Positions 8,003 to 16,582 of a stretch of 42,592 nucleotides of DNA are shown piece after piece. The DNA is taken from positions 1 to 42,592 of the forward strand of contig NZ_FNYT01000026.1 of assembly GCF_900109135.1 (NCBI RefSeq). Reading direction: 5' to 3'. Under the pieces are notes generated by a model. It was not told where the DNA came from and ran no database searches. It was given only the letters and a program-made list of their open reading frames with translations. Each line of letters starts with the position of its first letter. Positions within the stretch are counted from its first letter, which is position 1. The DNA comes from Trichococcus ilyis (lineage in GTDB: Bacteria; Bacillota; Bacilli; Lactobacillales; Aerococcaceae). Made by a program: the position numbers and the translations under genes.

Positions 8003-9250
8003 TTAGCGCTGCTTGTCCGATTCTTCCGGTTTTCCTGCTTCCAGCAGCACGCTGTCGCGGAAGGCAAAAAAGGCCACGACCATCAGCAGTACGCCGGAAA
8101 CGGCCATCAGGATCTCGATCGCCATCCGGTCCGCCAGCGGTCCGAAAATCAGCATCCCCAACGGCATCATCGAGCTCGCGACCATGCTCTGGACGCCGAA
8201 AACGCGGCCAAGAAAGTCCTCCTCGACCTTCTCCTGCAAGAGCGTCATGCTCGGGGCGTTGAGCAACGGGATAAAGAGCCCGACGATCGCCATCAGGAAA
8301 AGATAGATCCAGAAGTCGGGAATGACACCCATTCCGAACGTGCACAGGCCCATGACCGCGATCGCCGCCGCGATGGAATGAATCCGGTTCTTGAAGCCGC
8401 CCCAGGACGCGATCCAGAGCCCCCCGCCGATCATGCCGATGGAAAAAGCGATCTCGATCGCCGTCAAGCGCCAAACTTCATCGCCGAAAGAACGAGCCAC
8501 CTGCAAAGGCGACAGGAATGACACCGGAGCCGCCATGAAGAAGGCGAGCGAAAAATAGAGGAACAGCCTTTTGATGAAGGCATGATTTTGGATGTAGCGG
8601 AAACCGAGTCTCATGTCCTGCAGATAAGCGCTGACCTGTTCCTGGCTGGCCTTTTCGTGCGTCGGCACCTGCAGCAGCAACACCAAGATGGCGATCGCCA
8701 ACGCCGCCGTCACGATATCGATCAGAAAAATGCCCTCCATCGGTGCGAATTGATAAAGCGCACCGCTGATCATCGGCGACACCAGCATCACGACTGCCTG
8801 GATGCTGCCGTTGAGCCCGTTGATGCGGGTCAGTTCCTTTTCCGGTACAATCTGCGGCAGGATGGCCCCCACCGCCGGCATCTGGATGCCGGCACCGAAT
8901 GCGCGGATGGCCGAAGTCGCCAACAGGATCCAGATCGAGCGCCGCCCCGCCAGGAACAGCAGGAACAGCACCAAGGTCGAGAGTGCGGTGATGCCATCGG
9001 AAAGGACAATCAGGCGCTTGCGGTTGTACCGGTCAGCCCATACCCCGGCGAACGGCGAGATGAAGAAAGTCGGCAGAAAACCGAAAAGCGTCGAGAGCGT
9101 CATGATGAAGCCGGATTTGGTTTCGAGGGTCAGATACCAGAAAATCGCGTATTGGACGAGCGACGAGCCGAACAGGGAAATCGTCTGGCTGCCCAAAAAG
9201 AGCGCAGTTTGACGCTGCCATTTTTCATATCTCATCTTCTTGATCATCAT
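8003..9250 (-). CDS. MFS efflux transporter (DHA3/macrolide-efflux type)
   Basis: A 415-residue membrane protein with about twelve hydrophobic segments and the MFS motif FAGVWADRYNRKRLIVLSD between segments two and three. The overall pattern, with an N-terminal QTALFLGSQTISLFGSSLVQYAI and PLLNAPSMTLLQEKV late in the protein, resembles the DHA3 family of macrolide and siderophore exporters. The substrate cannot be told from sequence. The start at ATGATG (9250) follows AGGAAG by a few bases. It is divergent from uvrC with a short shared upstream region, and no regulator is adjacent. Confidence 0.85.
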   Translation of the reverse strand: MMIKKMRYEKWQRQTALFLGSQTISLFGSSLVQYAIFWYLTLETKSGFIMTLSTLFGFLPTFFISPFAGVWADRYNRKRLIVLSDGITALSTLVLFLLFLAGRRSIWILLATSAIRAFGAGIQMPAVGAILPQIVPEKELTRINGLNGSIQAVVMLVSPMISGALYQFAPMEGIFLIDIVTAALAIAILVLLLQVPTHEKASQEQVSAYLQDMRLGFRYIQNHAFIKRLFLYFSLAFFMAAPVSFLSPLQVARSFGDEVWRLTAIEIAFSIGMIGGGLWIASWGGFKNRIHSIAAAIAVMGLCTFGMGVIPDFWIYLFLMAIVGLFIPLLNAPSMTLLQEKVEEDFLGRVFGVQSMVASSMMPLGMLIFGPLADRMAIEILMAVSGVLLMVVAFFAFRDSVLLEAGKPEESDKQR

Positions 9251-9330
9251 TTTTCACTTCCTTGTTGTGGGAACGGCCACTCCACTGCCTTCCGAAGCAA
9301 GCATTCGGCCCTCTCCCCGAATCAAATAAC

Positions 9331-9359
9331 TGAACGTACGTTTCCATCCATGGTATACT
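9331..9359 (+). promoter_or_regulatory. uvrC promoter
   Basis: -35 TGAACG (9331-9336), 17-base spacer, -10 TATACT (9354-9359) preceded by TGG. Confidence 0.55.
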
Positions 9360-9391
9360 ATTCACGACAAAAAGTAAAAGGATTGGAACTT

Positions 9392-11176
9392 ATGAGCAGA
9401 GAAGAAATCAACCAAAAACTGGCGCTGTTGCCCGACTTGCCCGGCTGCTACATCATGCGGGACAAGGATGACGAAATCATCTACATCGGCAAGGCCAAAA
9501 ATCTGAAAAACCGCGTGAAATCGTACTTCCACAGCAAGCACGAAGGCAAGACGCAGCTGCTGGTCGCGGACATCGAGCGCTTCGAAACGATCGTCACCAA
9601 AACGGACAAGGAATCGCTGCTGCTGGAGATCAACCTGATCAAGCGTTACCAGCCGAAATACAACATCAAGCTGAAGCAAGGGACGATGTATCCCTATCTG
9701 AAGGTCACGAACGAAAAGGATCCGCAGCTCATCATCACTTCGACGGTCGAGGATGACGGCGGCATCTATTTCGGACCCTATCCGCACGTCTTCGCGGCTT
9801 CGGAGACGCAGGAATTCATCCAGAAGATCTACCCGCTGCGCAAGTGCGCCAAAAATTCCAAGCGCGCCTGCCTTTATTATCATATGGGCCAATGCATCGG
9901 CTGCTGCGACCACGAGGTTTCGAAAGAGGAATACGATGCCCAGATCAAACGCATCGCCGCTTTCCTGAACGGCGAAGTCAGGGAAATCAAGAAGGATCTG
10001 CGCGAAAAAATGCACCGCGCCGCCGACAGCCTGAATTTCGAACAGGCCGCCGATTACCGCGACCAGATCAGCTACATCGAAGCGACCGTCGAGAAGCAGA
10101 CGGTCATGTCGCGGGACTACACGAACCGCGACGTCTTCGCCTTCCATATGGACAAAGGCTGGCTGTCGATCCAGGTCTTCCTGCTGCGCCAGTCCTCGAT
10201 CATCAAACGCGAGGCCGCCCTTTTCCCTTGCTACGACACACCGGAAGAGGAGCTGGCTTCCTTCATCATGCAGTTCTATCAGGATCAAAACCACATCCTG
10301 CCGAAGGAGATCCTTGTGCCGAAAGGCGTCGACACGGAACTGCTGCAGGAAGCTTTGGGGACGAAAGTGCACACCCCTGTCCGCGGCAGCAAACGCAGCA
10401 TCCTCGAACTTGCGATCACGAACAGCGAGCTGGCGCTGACGGAAAAGTTCATGCTGATCGAGCGCGACAACCGCAAGACGGTCGGCGCCATCCAGGAGCT
10501 TTCCGAAGCGCTCGGCATCGAATACCTGGAAATCATCGAGTCGTTCGACCATTCGAACATCCAGGGGACCAACCCGGTCTCGGCGATGGTCGTCTACAAG
10601 GACGGCAAGTCGGAACGCAAAAACTACCGGAAATACAAAGTCAAGACGGTCGAAGGCAGCAATGAATTCGCGACGACGCAGGAAGTCATCCGCCGCCGCT
10701 ACAGCCGTTTGCTGCGCGAAGGCCGCGCCATGCCTGACCTGATCCTGATGGACGGCGGCAAAGTCCAGGTCCGCGCCGCCAAGGAAGTGCTCGAGGATGA
10801 ACTCGGCCTGGACATCCCGGTGGCGGGCATGGTCAAGGACACGAAGCACAAAACGTCCTCGCTCATATTCGGCGAAAAGGATGAAATCGTGGAACTGGAT
10901 CCGAACAGCCAGGCTTTCCATCTTGTCCAGCGGATCCAGGAAGAAGTCCACCGCTTCGCGATCACCTTCCACCGCCAAGTGCGCGCAAAGAACAGCATCG
11001 CATCGCAATTGGACCAGATCGAAGGGGTCGGACCGAAAACGCGCACGAAGATCCTGAAGCATTTCAAAACGATGAAGAACATCCGCGAAGCCAGCTGCGA
11101 AGACATCAAAGCGCTGGGCATCCCGGAAAAGACCGCGCTGCTGATCAAGGAGGAGCTCGGGGAACTGAACGACTGA
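9392..11176 (+). CDS. uvrC: Excinuclease ABC subunit C
   Basis: The dual-incision nuclease of nucleotide excision repair, recruited by UvrB. The 594 residues carry an N-terminal GIY-YIG nuclease domain (GCYIM...IIYIGKAKNLKNRVKSYF, residues about 16-45), a cysteine cluster CAKNSKRACLYYHMGQCIGCC (about 160-180), a UVR motif (LNFEQAADYRDQI, about 210), an RNase H-like nuclease domain (ESFDHSNIQG, LILMDGGKVQ), and a C-terminal helix-hairpin-helix (IEGVGPKTRTKILKHF). The length is typical of the family. The start is ATG at 9392, with AAAAGGA nine bases upstream; the open frame further upstream runs antisense to the MFS gene. It is followed by its own gap and the degV promoter. Confidence 0.97.
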   Translation: MSREEINQKLALLPDLPGCYIMRDKDDEIIYIGKAKNLKNRVKSYFHSKHEGKTQLLVADIERFETIVTKTDKESLLLEINLIKRYQPKYNIKLKQGTMYPYLKVTNEKDPQLIITSTVEDDGGIYFGPYPHVFAASETQEFIQKIYPLRKCAKNSKRACLYYHMGQCIGCCDHEVSKEEYDAQIKRIAAFLNGEVREIKKDLREKMHRAADSLNFEQAADYRDQISYIEATVEKQTVMSRDYTNRDVFAFHMDKGWLSIQVFLLRQSSIIKREAALFPCYDTPEEELASFIMQFYQDQNHILPKEILVPKGVDTELLQEALGTKVHTPVRGSKRSILELAITNSELALTEKFMLIERDNRKTVGAIQELSEALGIEYLEIIESFDHSNIQGTNPVSAMVVYKDGKSERKNYRKYKVKTVEGSNEFATTQEVIRRRYSRLLREGRAMPDLILMDGGKVQVRAAKEVLEDELGLDIPVAGMVKDTKHKTSSLIFGEKDEIVELDPNSQAFHLVQRIQEEVHRFAITFHRQVRAKNSIASQLDQIEGVGPKTRTKILKHFKTMKNIREASCEDIKALGIPEKTALLIKEELGELND

Positions 11177-11206
11177 GCTTTTGCTTCGGCGGCCGCGGCG
11201 CTGAAA

Positions 11207-11235
11207 TTTTCCAAAAGGCCGAACTGTGCTATACT
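11207..11235 (+). promoter_or_regulatory. degV promoter
   Basis: -10 TATACT (11230-11235) with an upstream TG (TGTGC), and a weak -35 TTTTCC 17 bases before it. Confidence 0.5.
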
Positions 11236-11292
11236 GTAGAGTAGTCCACGGAATATCCCGTGATAGAACTTGCGCTGGAGGAGGCGTTTATT

Positions 11293-12144
11293 ATGAAAAT
11301 ATTTACCGATAGTGCTTGTGATCTGTCCTATACCTATCTGCAGGAGAACGATGTGGAAGTATTCCCGTTGACCACTTTGCTGGATACCGGCGAGTACGAA
11401 GACATGATCGAAATCCAAGCCGACAAAGTCTATGAAATGATCGGACGCGGCGGCCACCCGAAAACGAGCCAAGTTTCCTTGGAAAAATTCCTTACCGGTT
11501 TCCGCAAAGCGGCCGAAGCCGGCGAAGCTGGCATTTACCTTTCCCTTTCCGCCAAGCTTTCCGGCACTTATCAAGCCGCCTTTCTGGCCTATCAGCAACT
11601 GAAGGAAGAGTTCCCTGACTTCGATCTGCGGCTCGTTGATTCAATGAGCGCTTCCGTCGGTGAAGGATTGTCCGTCGTCGAGGCGATCGAAATGCGCGAT
11701 GCCGGCTTCACTCTGGATGAGATCGAAGCGCGGGTGCGTTTCACGGCAGCCAACGTCGTGTCCCTGTTTACGGTCAAGGATCTGAATTACCTGGCAGATG
11801 GCGGGCGGCTTTCGAAATCCAGCGCCTTTTTCGGCGGGCTTCTGAATATCCAGCCTTTGTTGGAAGTCATCAACGGCGAGTTGGTGCCCGTGGAAAAACT
11901 GCGCGGACGCAAAAAGGTCATGAACCGGATGTACGAGCGCTTGCGCGATGAAGCGGACATGATCCAGGAACAGAACGTCTTCCTGTGCCACAGCGACGAT
12001 GCGGAAGCGATCGAGGAAATGCGCCAGTATATCGAAGAAAATTTCCATCCGCGCCGCATCTACGTGAACACAATCGGCGCCACAATCAGCTCGCATACCG
12101 GGCTAGGGACGCTGGGCTTGTTCTTCCTGAAGAAATACGAATGA
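11293..12144 (+). CDS. DegV family fatty-acid-binding protein
   Basis: A 283-residue soluble protein of the DegV/FakB type. FakB proteins bind free fatty acids and present them to the FakA kinase. The family start KIFTDSACDLS is clear, followed by TSQVSLEKFLTGFRKA (about 60-75), the glycine/serine lipid-binding stretch YLSLSAKLSGTYQAA (about 90-104), VDSMSASVGEGL and DGGRLSKSSAF, the hydroxyl-rich motifs that hold the carboxylate. The start at 11293 has GGAGGAGG eight bases upstream. No fakA is nearby. Which fatty acid it binds is not predictable here. Confidence 0.92.
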   Translation: MKIFTDSACDLSYTYLQENDVEVFPLTTLLDTGEYEDMIEIQADKVYEMIGRGGHPKTSQVSLEKFLTGFRKAAEAGEAGIYLSLSAKLSGTYQAAFLAYQQLKEEFPDFDLRLVDSMSASVGEGLSVVEAIEMRDAGFTLDEIEARVRFTAANVVSLFTVKDLNYLADGGRLSKSSAFFGGLLNIQPLLEVINGELVPVEKLRGRKKVMNRMYERLRDEADMIQEQNVFLCHSDDAEAIEEMRQYIEENFHPRRIYVNTIGATISSHTGLGTLGLFFLKKYE

Positions 12145-12162
12145 TAGTTTATGTCTTTATGC

Positions 12163-12204
12163 AAAAAAGCGGCCGTCTCGAAAAAATGAGACGGTCGCTT
12201 TTTT
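12163..12204 (+). terminator. degV terminator
   Basis: AAAAAAGCGGCCGTCTC / GAGACGGTCGCTTTTTT stem-loop with A and T runs on the two sides, possibly bidirectional. Confidence 0.9.
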
Positions 12205-12234
12205 GTTGCCGCTTGGGCGTATTTCAAATGGAAA

Positions 12235-12428
12235 CACCGATAAGATCAGAGGGTTTATCGGTGGCGGCGGCCTCAACTCCCGGGAACGGATGCTTCGCCG
12301 GAGTTCAGCCCACATTCCGCTGGCGTGCTCCGATAAAGGAGGCTTCACCGGAGCTGAGGCCGCAGGTTACCGGTTTGCTCCGGCAGGCGCAGCCTTCGCC
12401 GGAGCAAAGGGCCGATTCCGGCCGGCCC
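12235..12428. repeat. Intergenic repeat array: three units of 50-51 bases
   Basis: A lead hairpin CACCGATAA...TTATCGGTG (12235-12263) is followed by three tandem imperfect units starting CTCC at 12277, 12328 and 12378 (periods 51 and 50). Each unit has CTCC(G/C)G...GCTTC(G/A)CCGGAG, which folds into a small hairpin, then about 24 bases of diverged spacer. The array fills most of the gap between degV and the AbrB-like gene. No coding potential and no T-run were seen. Confidence 0.8.
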
Positions 12429-12438
12429 ATTGTTTGGG

Positions 12439-12942
12439 CTACCTGTTGATGAACGTGCTGAGGATCCGGACGAAGATCGGCATCAGAAAGATGACCGTGA
12501 AGATCCGGACGAGATGGATCGAGGATACGACAATCGTGTCCGCTTCGAAGGCTGCCGCCAGGATGGTCATATCCGTCAATCCTCCCGGTGATGTCCCCAA
12601 AAAGGCGGTGATCAGATCGATGCCCGTAACCTTGTGCAGGACATACCCGATCACCATGCCCACCGTCAACAGCAGGAATACGGAACCGATCGCAGGCAGG
12701 AAAACTTGCTTGATTTCCGCCAAGCTGCTCTTCGTGAAGTTCATGCCGATCGTCCCGCCGATGATGATCTGGCCGACGATCTTCAGATTGGCCGGCATAT
12801 AGCCCATCTGCGAAAAATAATTGTAGATCGCAACTGCGACCAGCGAACCGATCATCCCTCCGGCTGGAATGCGGAAACGGATCCCGGCCCAGCCTCCGAT
12901 GAATGCCACGAGCAACGTACCCAACAATTTCCCAATATTCAT
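12439..12942 (-). CDS. AbrB-type (GntR/AmoA-like) membrane protein, single-repeat form
   Basis: A 167-residue protein with about five hydrophobic segments, matching one repeat of the AbrB family (membrane protein AbrB, DUF/TIGR03082 duplication): RIPAGGMIGSLVAVAIYNY, LKIVGQIIIGGTIGMNF, LLTVGMVIGYVLHKVTGIDLITAFLGTSPGGLTDMTILA, and HLVRIFTVIFLMPIFVRIL. GTSPGGLTDM is the family hallmark. Full-length relatives carry two such repeats; this one would have to dimerise. The function is unknown, possibly a small-molecule or detoxification transporter. The ribosome site AGGGAG lies about 11 bases before the ATG, a weak arrangement. Confidence 0.85.
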   Translation of the reverse strand: MNIGKLLGTLLVAFIGGWAGIRFRIPAGGMIGSLVAVAIYNYFSQMGYMPANLKIVGQIIIGGTIGMNFTKSSLAEIKQVFLPAIGSVFLLLTVGMVIGYVLHKVTGIDLITAFLGTSPGGLTDMTILAAAFEADTIVVSSIHLVRIFTVIFLMPIFVRILSTFINR

Positions 12943-13026
12943 ATCCTCACGCTCTCCCTCATGTCAACTTAATACTCTCTTCTCATTTTCGGCTTTCCGC
13001 CGAAATAGTCAAGTTCATTTGAGCAT

Positions 13027-13062
13027 AAAAAAAGGAACCCCGTGTTCTTTCGGTGTTCCTTT
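13027..13062 (-). terminator. Terminator of the HIRAN gene
   Basis: Minus-strand stem AAAGGAAC-CCG...CGG-GTTCCTTTTTTT. Confidence 0.85.
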
Positions 13063-13075
13063 GCAACTTTTCTTA

Positions 13076-15082
13076 TCATTCGTATTTCTTTTTCTTGGGC
13101 GGCGGGAATGGCAGGATGACGCCCTGACCCTGGCCTTGCCCGTTCGGCTGCGCCTGGAAAAAAGTGCGTTTCAGCACAATCGTGATTTTCGGCCGTTCCA
13201 TCTCGACTGTCGGCGATTCGAGGACGGCATAAAGCCGTTCTTCGGCATCGATCAGTTTGGCCAGCACCGGATTCTCCGACCGCGGCACATAGCCCAGCAT
13301 GTAGCCGGCTTGGGTCGCAACGGCGATGGCGTTCGGATCGTAGGCATTATCGGCCTCGCGGACAAGCTGCAGCAGATCCCCCGCTTTCAGGAAATCAGCG
13401 ACCCCGCCCAGCTCATGGAACTGCGTGCCGGCGATGTAGGTGTGCAGCAATTCCTTGTCCGTATGGGCATAGCTCAACGGGGGGTGCTTCACTTTCAGAT
13501 AGCGGCTTTCCTTTTGGTCCTTCCCATCTTCAGGCAGCAACAGTCGTTCGATTTGCCGTTTCAGCTTGATGTTCGGTTCCTTTTGGAGCGCAATCCGGAG
13601 TTCGCGTTCCACCTGGCCGGACCATTTTTTCTTGTGCAGCTGCAGCACTTGGGCTGCTCTCTTGCGCACGCCGGCATGGCGGTAATGGATGCCGCGGATG
13701 CACCAGGCTTCATTGTACTTGCGTTTTTCGCTCATCACTTCGAAAAGCCGCAGCACCCATTCGTCGGCCCGCATCAGATCGGTTACGCTCGGATTGACCG
13801 GCTCCTCCGTTTCCAGCGGGAGTGTGAACAGATCCGGATTCAGGATGGCTTCCAGATATTCGCAGACATCGTCGAAGTAGAGTTCCGGGTTGATTTTCAG
13901 GAAAAAGTCGAGCATATTGAAGCCCAGCGGTTGCCGGCTCAGCACTTCCATGAAGGCGGAAAAATCGGGATGCATGTTCAGATAGACGAGCACTTTCATG
14001 ATCAGATTATCCGATTCCTGAGGGGCAGAAATTTCCTGATAGACGATGTGGCGCCATTTTGGTTGGTGCAGGAAGCTCTCCACTTTATGCACCAGCTTTT
14101 CGTAGCGCGCGATGCGGGTATCCCACATCGTTTTGGTGCGGCGGTATCTCGTTTCATTTTGACTGATGAAGTCGTAATCCTGTTGCCAATACTCGACTGT
14201 CTGATACCAAACGCTGACGAGCGCGCCCAGATCGATGAAGCTTGATGCATAATCGCGCTTGTCGATGAACTTGTACAGGAAGTCCAGTTGGGCATCGATG
14301 GTCAGGCTATCGTTGTTGTAATCCGCGTAGCAGATCAGGTAAGCGAAATCCGTGAAATTGGCTGCCGTGATTTCCGTCTTCTTGAAGTAGGCGCGCATAT
14401 CGGTTTTCTGGATGCAGAGGTTTGCGTAGATATTGGCAAGGAAATCGCTCTTGATGCCTTCATGCAGCAGCCAGTGCTGCTGTTCCCAAGTGACCGGCTT
14501 CAGCAGGAAAAGCGCCGCCAGTTTTCCGTATCCGACCGTGTGCTTGGCCAACTCAAAAATGAAATTGTTCTGCAAAGGAAAAACGTACTGGATGCTCTCG
14601 AGCACATACAGGGTGTAGTCGCTGTGATAGCCGAGTGTGCGCATAATCTGTTTGGTCGTGTCGTACGGGAAGAAGCCCAAAAGGATGATGCCCAATTTCA
14701 CCTGTTCCGGATTGGAGCCGCTGCGGGCCAACCGCATCCCCAAGTGATAAAGCCGCTCCCTTGCGGCTGATTCCGCTTCCAAAGTGATGCGCACCCTTTC
14801 GCGCAATTCGATGAAATAGCTGCAGATCGGATACTGCTCCAGGAAATGGCGCAGGACCGGATCGGTCAGAACAGTGTCATCCTTGTTGACGAGGTCCTTC
14901 AGGATGCCGCAGCATTCCTTCGCCAAGTCCTCCTTGCGCCAAAAAGGGATCCCTTCGGATGCGAGCACATACAGCACGTCTTTTTGCCCGGCCGTCCGCT
15001 CATCCTGGAACCGGTATGGCAAACCAGGCTGTTCTTCGCGCAGCCGGCTGATCGTTTCGAAAATGCTCTGCTTATTCTCCAA
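13076..15082 (-). CDS. Large HIRAN-domain protein of unknown function
   Basis: A 668-residue protein. The C-terminal part (about residues 550-625) is a HIRAN domain: TYIAGTQFHELGG, then GDLLQLVREADNAYDPNAIAV and GYMLGYVPRSENPVLAKL. HIRAN domains bind DNA ends or damaged DNA and usually sit in SNF2 helicases or endonuclease fusions; here no helicase or nuclease motif is visible. The first 500 residues are helical and rich in aromatic residues, possibly HEAT-like, with no family recognised. The C-terminus ends in a low-complexity QPNGQGQGQG...PPPKKKK tail. The start is TTG at 15082, with AAGGGG six bases upstream. The gene is monocistronic with its own terminator. Confidence 0.75.
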   Translation of the reverse strand: MENKQSIFETISRLREEQPGLPYRFQDERTAGQKDVLYVLASEGIPFWRKEDLAKECCGILKDLVNKDDTVLTDPVLRHFLEQYPICSYFIELRERVRITLEAESAARERLYHLGMRLARSGSNPEQVKLGIILLGFFPYDTTKQIMRTLGYHSDYTLYVLESIQYVFPLQNNFIFELAKHTVGYGKLAALFLLKPVTWEQQHWLLHEGIKSDFLANIYANLCIQKTDMRAYFKKTEITAANFTDFAYLICYADYNNDSLTIDAQLDFLYKFIDKRDYASSFIDLGALVSVWYQTVEYWQQDYDFISQNETRYRRTKTMWDTRIARYEKLVHKVESFLHQPKWRHIVYQEISAPQESDNLIMKVLVYLNMHPDFSAFMEVLSRQPLGFNMLDFFLKINPELYFDDVCEYLEAILNPDLFTLPLETEEPVNPSVTDLMRADEWVLRLFEVMSEKRKYNEAWCIRGIHYRHAGVRKRAAQVLQLHKKKWSGQVERELRIALQKEPNIKLKRQIERLLLPEDGKDQKESRYLKVKHPPLSYAHTDKELLHTYIAGTQFHELGGVADFLKAGDLLQLVREADNAYDPNAIAVATQAGYMLGYVPRSENPVLAKLIDAEERLYAVLESPTVEMERPKITIVLKRTFFQAQPNGQGQGQGVILPFPPPKKKKYE

Positions 15083-15200
15083 ATGGCACCCCTTCTTTCC
15101 TGTTCGCTAAAAGGCTTTCTTTCCTTCAATCTTACCATATATTATGGGGTGTCACTATGTTCATTTAAAAAATAATTAAATTTACCTGAGCGAAATGCAT

Positions 15201-15228
15201 AAAAAAACTCCCTATTCAAAAGGGAGTT
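15201..15228 (-). terminator. Terminator of the alcohol dehydrogenase gene
   Basis: Minus-strand AACTCCC...GGGAGTTTTTTT. Confidence 0.85.
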
Positions 15229-15248
15229 CAGGTTTGCTGTACAATTTA

Positions 15249-16445
15249 TCAAAGCGCTGCCGTGTAAACGGCTTGGGCATCCACGGCAGTGAAGTCGCCG
15301 CGTTCGGAAATGTTCTCTTTTTTGTGGCGGACAAGTGCTTCCACCAAACCCGGAATGACAGTTTCATCCAGTCCGACATCAGCCAAGCGGATCGGCGCAT
15401 CCAAACTTGCGAAGAAGTCTTCGGTCTTTTTGATCGCCAGATCGATTTTTCCTTCATCAGTCAGATCGGAACCGCTGCGGATATCCCATACGCGTTCCGC
15501 ATACTGCAGCAATTTGTCCCATTTCTGCTGCTTGCGGACTTTCATCATCGCCGGCAGCACGATCGACAGCGTGCGCGCATGGTCGATCCCGAACGCCAGC
15601 GTCATTTCGTGGCCCAGTGCATGCGTCGCCCAATCCTGCGGCACACCCGGGGAAATGAAGCGGTTCAGCGCATTCGTGGCCGTCCACATGAAGTTGGCGC
15701 GGGTGGCATAGTCGTGGTTATCCTCATCGACAACGTCCGGGCCGATTTCGATTAGCGTCTGCAGCAAGCCTTCTGCCCAACGGTCCTGCACTTTCGCATC
15801 GATCGGATAGGTCAGGTAAGCTTCCATCACATGCACGAAAGAATCGATGACGCCATTGGCCAGTTGGCGTTTCGGCAGGCTGTAAGTCAGTTCCGGTTCC
15901 AGAACGGAGAATTGTGGATAAGTATGCGGGCTGGCGAAGCCGATCTTCGCCTGTTTTTCCACAAAAGTCACGACCGCGTTGTTGTTCATTTCCGATGCCG
16001 TGGCCGGCAAAGTCAAGACGGTACCGAAAGGCAAAGCCCGCGTGACCGGCAGGCCCTTGCCGACGCCGCTGCCGAACATATCGACCGGTTCGCCCTCGAA
16101 CACCGCCGCAGCCGCGACAAATTTCACGCCGTCGATGACGCTGCCGCCGCCGACCGCCAACAGATAGTCGTAGCCTTCCGCTTTGATTTTGTCGACTGCC
16201 TGAATCAACGTTTCATAGGTGGGATTGGCTTCGATGCCGCCGAATTCGGCCCAGTCACGGTTGCCCAAGGCTTCGGCGACGCGGTCAAAGGTGCCGAATT
16301 TCTTCACGCTGCCGCCGCCGTACAAAATCAATACTTTCGCATCCTGCGGGATCAGCGCATCGATGCGTTTGATCTGGTCTTTGCCGAAAACTATTTTGGT
16401 CGGATTTTGAAACTCAAAATTGCGGATTCCATTTTCCAATCTCAT
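15249..16445 (-). CDS. Iron-containing alcohol dehydrogenase (BdhA/YqhD type)
   Basis: A 398-residue cytoplasmic NAD(P)H-dependent group III alcohol dehydrogenase. It starts with FEFQNPTKIVFGKDQI, then LILYGGGSVKKFGTFD (about 55-70), the nucleotide-binding GGGSVIDGVKF (about 100), and the metal ligands in the pattern D...H...H: NGVIDSFVHVMEAY, WATHALGHEMTLAFGIDHARTLSIVLPAMM. The family reduces aldehydes such as butanal, furfural or methylglyoxal-derived products, and the GGGSVKKFG motif is seen in NADPH-preferring YqhD/BdhA enzymes. The start is the ATG at 16445, three bases inside a GTG; the ribosome site is weak (AAAAGCGAG). It is monocistronic. Confidence 0.92.
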   Translation of the reverse strand: MRLENGIRNFEFQNPTKIVFGKDQIKRIDALIPQDAKVLILYGGGSVKKFGTFDRVAEALGNRDWAEFGGIEANPTYETLIQAVDKIKAEGYDYLLAVGGGSVIDGVKFVAAAAVFEGEPVDMFGSGVGKGLPVTRALPFGTVLTLPATASEMNNNAVVTFVEKQAKIGFASPHTYPQFSVLEPELTYSLPKRQLANGVIDSFVHVMEAYLTYPIDAKVQDRWAEGLLQTLIEIGPDVVDEDNHDYATRANFMWTATNALNRFISPGVPQDWATHALGHEMTLAFGIDHARTLSIVLPAMMKVRKQQKWDKLLQYAERVWDIRSGSDLTDEGKIDLAIKKTEDFFASLDAPIRLADVGLDETVIPGLVEALVRHKKENISERGDFTAVDAQAVYTAAL

Positions 16446-16545
16446 CACTCGCTTTTCGCATTTTTTCTTTTTTCATTGTAGCACACGCACGCGGATATGC
16501 AGCTTGTGACGCCTTGGCGGGCGCCGACAGATATGGGAACGCAGC

Positions 16546-16571
16546 AAAAAAGGGGCCGCTCACGGCCCCCC
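16546..16571 (-). terminator. Terminator of the P-type ATPase gene
   Basis: Minus-strand GGGGCCG...CGGCCCC followed by TTTTTT. Confidence 0.9.
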
Positions 16572-16582
16572 AATAAGATCGC

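Noticed and set aside
8582-9391. N-terminal extension of uvrC by 270 codons
   Set aside because: It runs antisense to the MFS gene. The true start has a ribosome site and the protein then has normal UvrC length.
9362-11062. A 566-residue open frame antisense to uvrC
   Set aside because: Low-complexity Asp/Phe/Arg-rich translation typical of antisense frames; uvrC is certain.
12869-14245. A 458-residue plus-strand frame opposite the HIRAN gene
   Set aside because: No recognisable domain or ribosome site, and it is antisense to a gene with a clear C-terminal domain.
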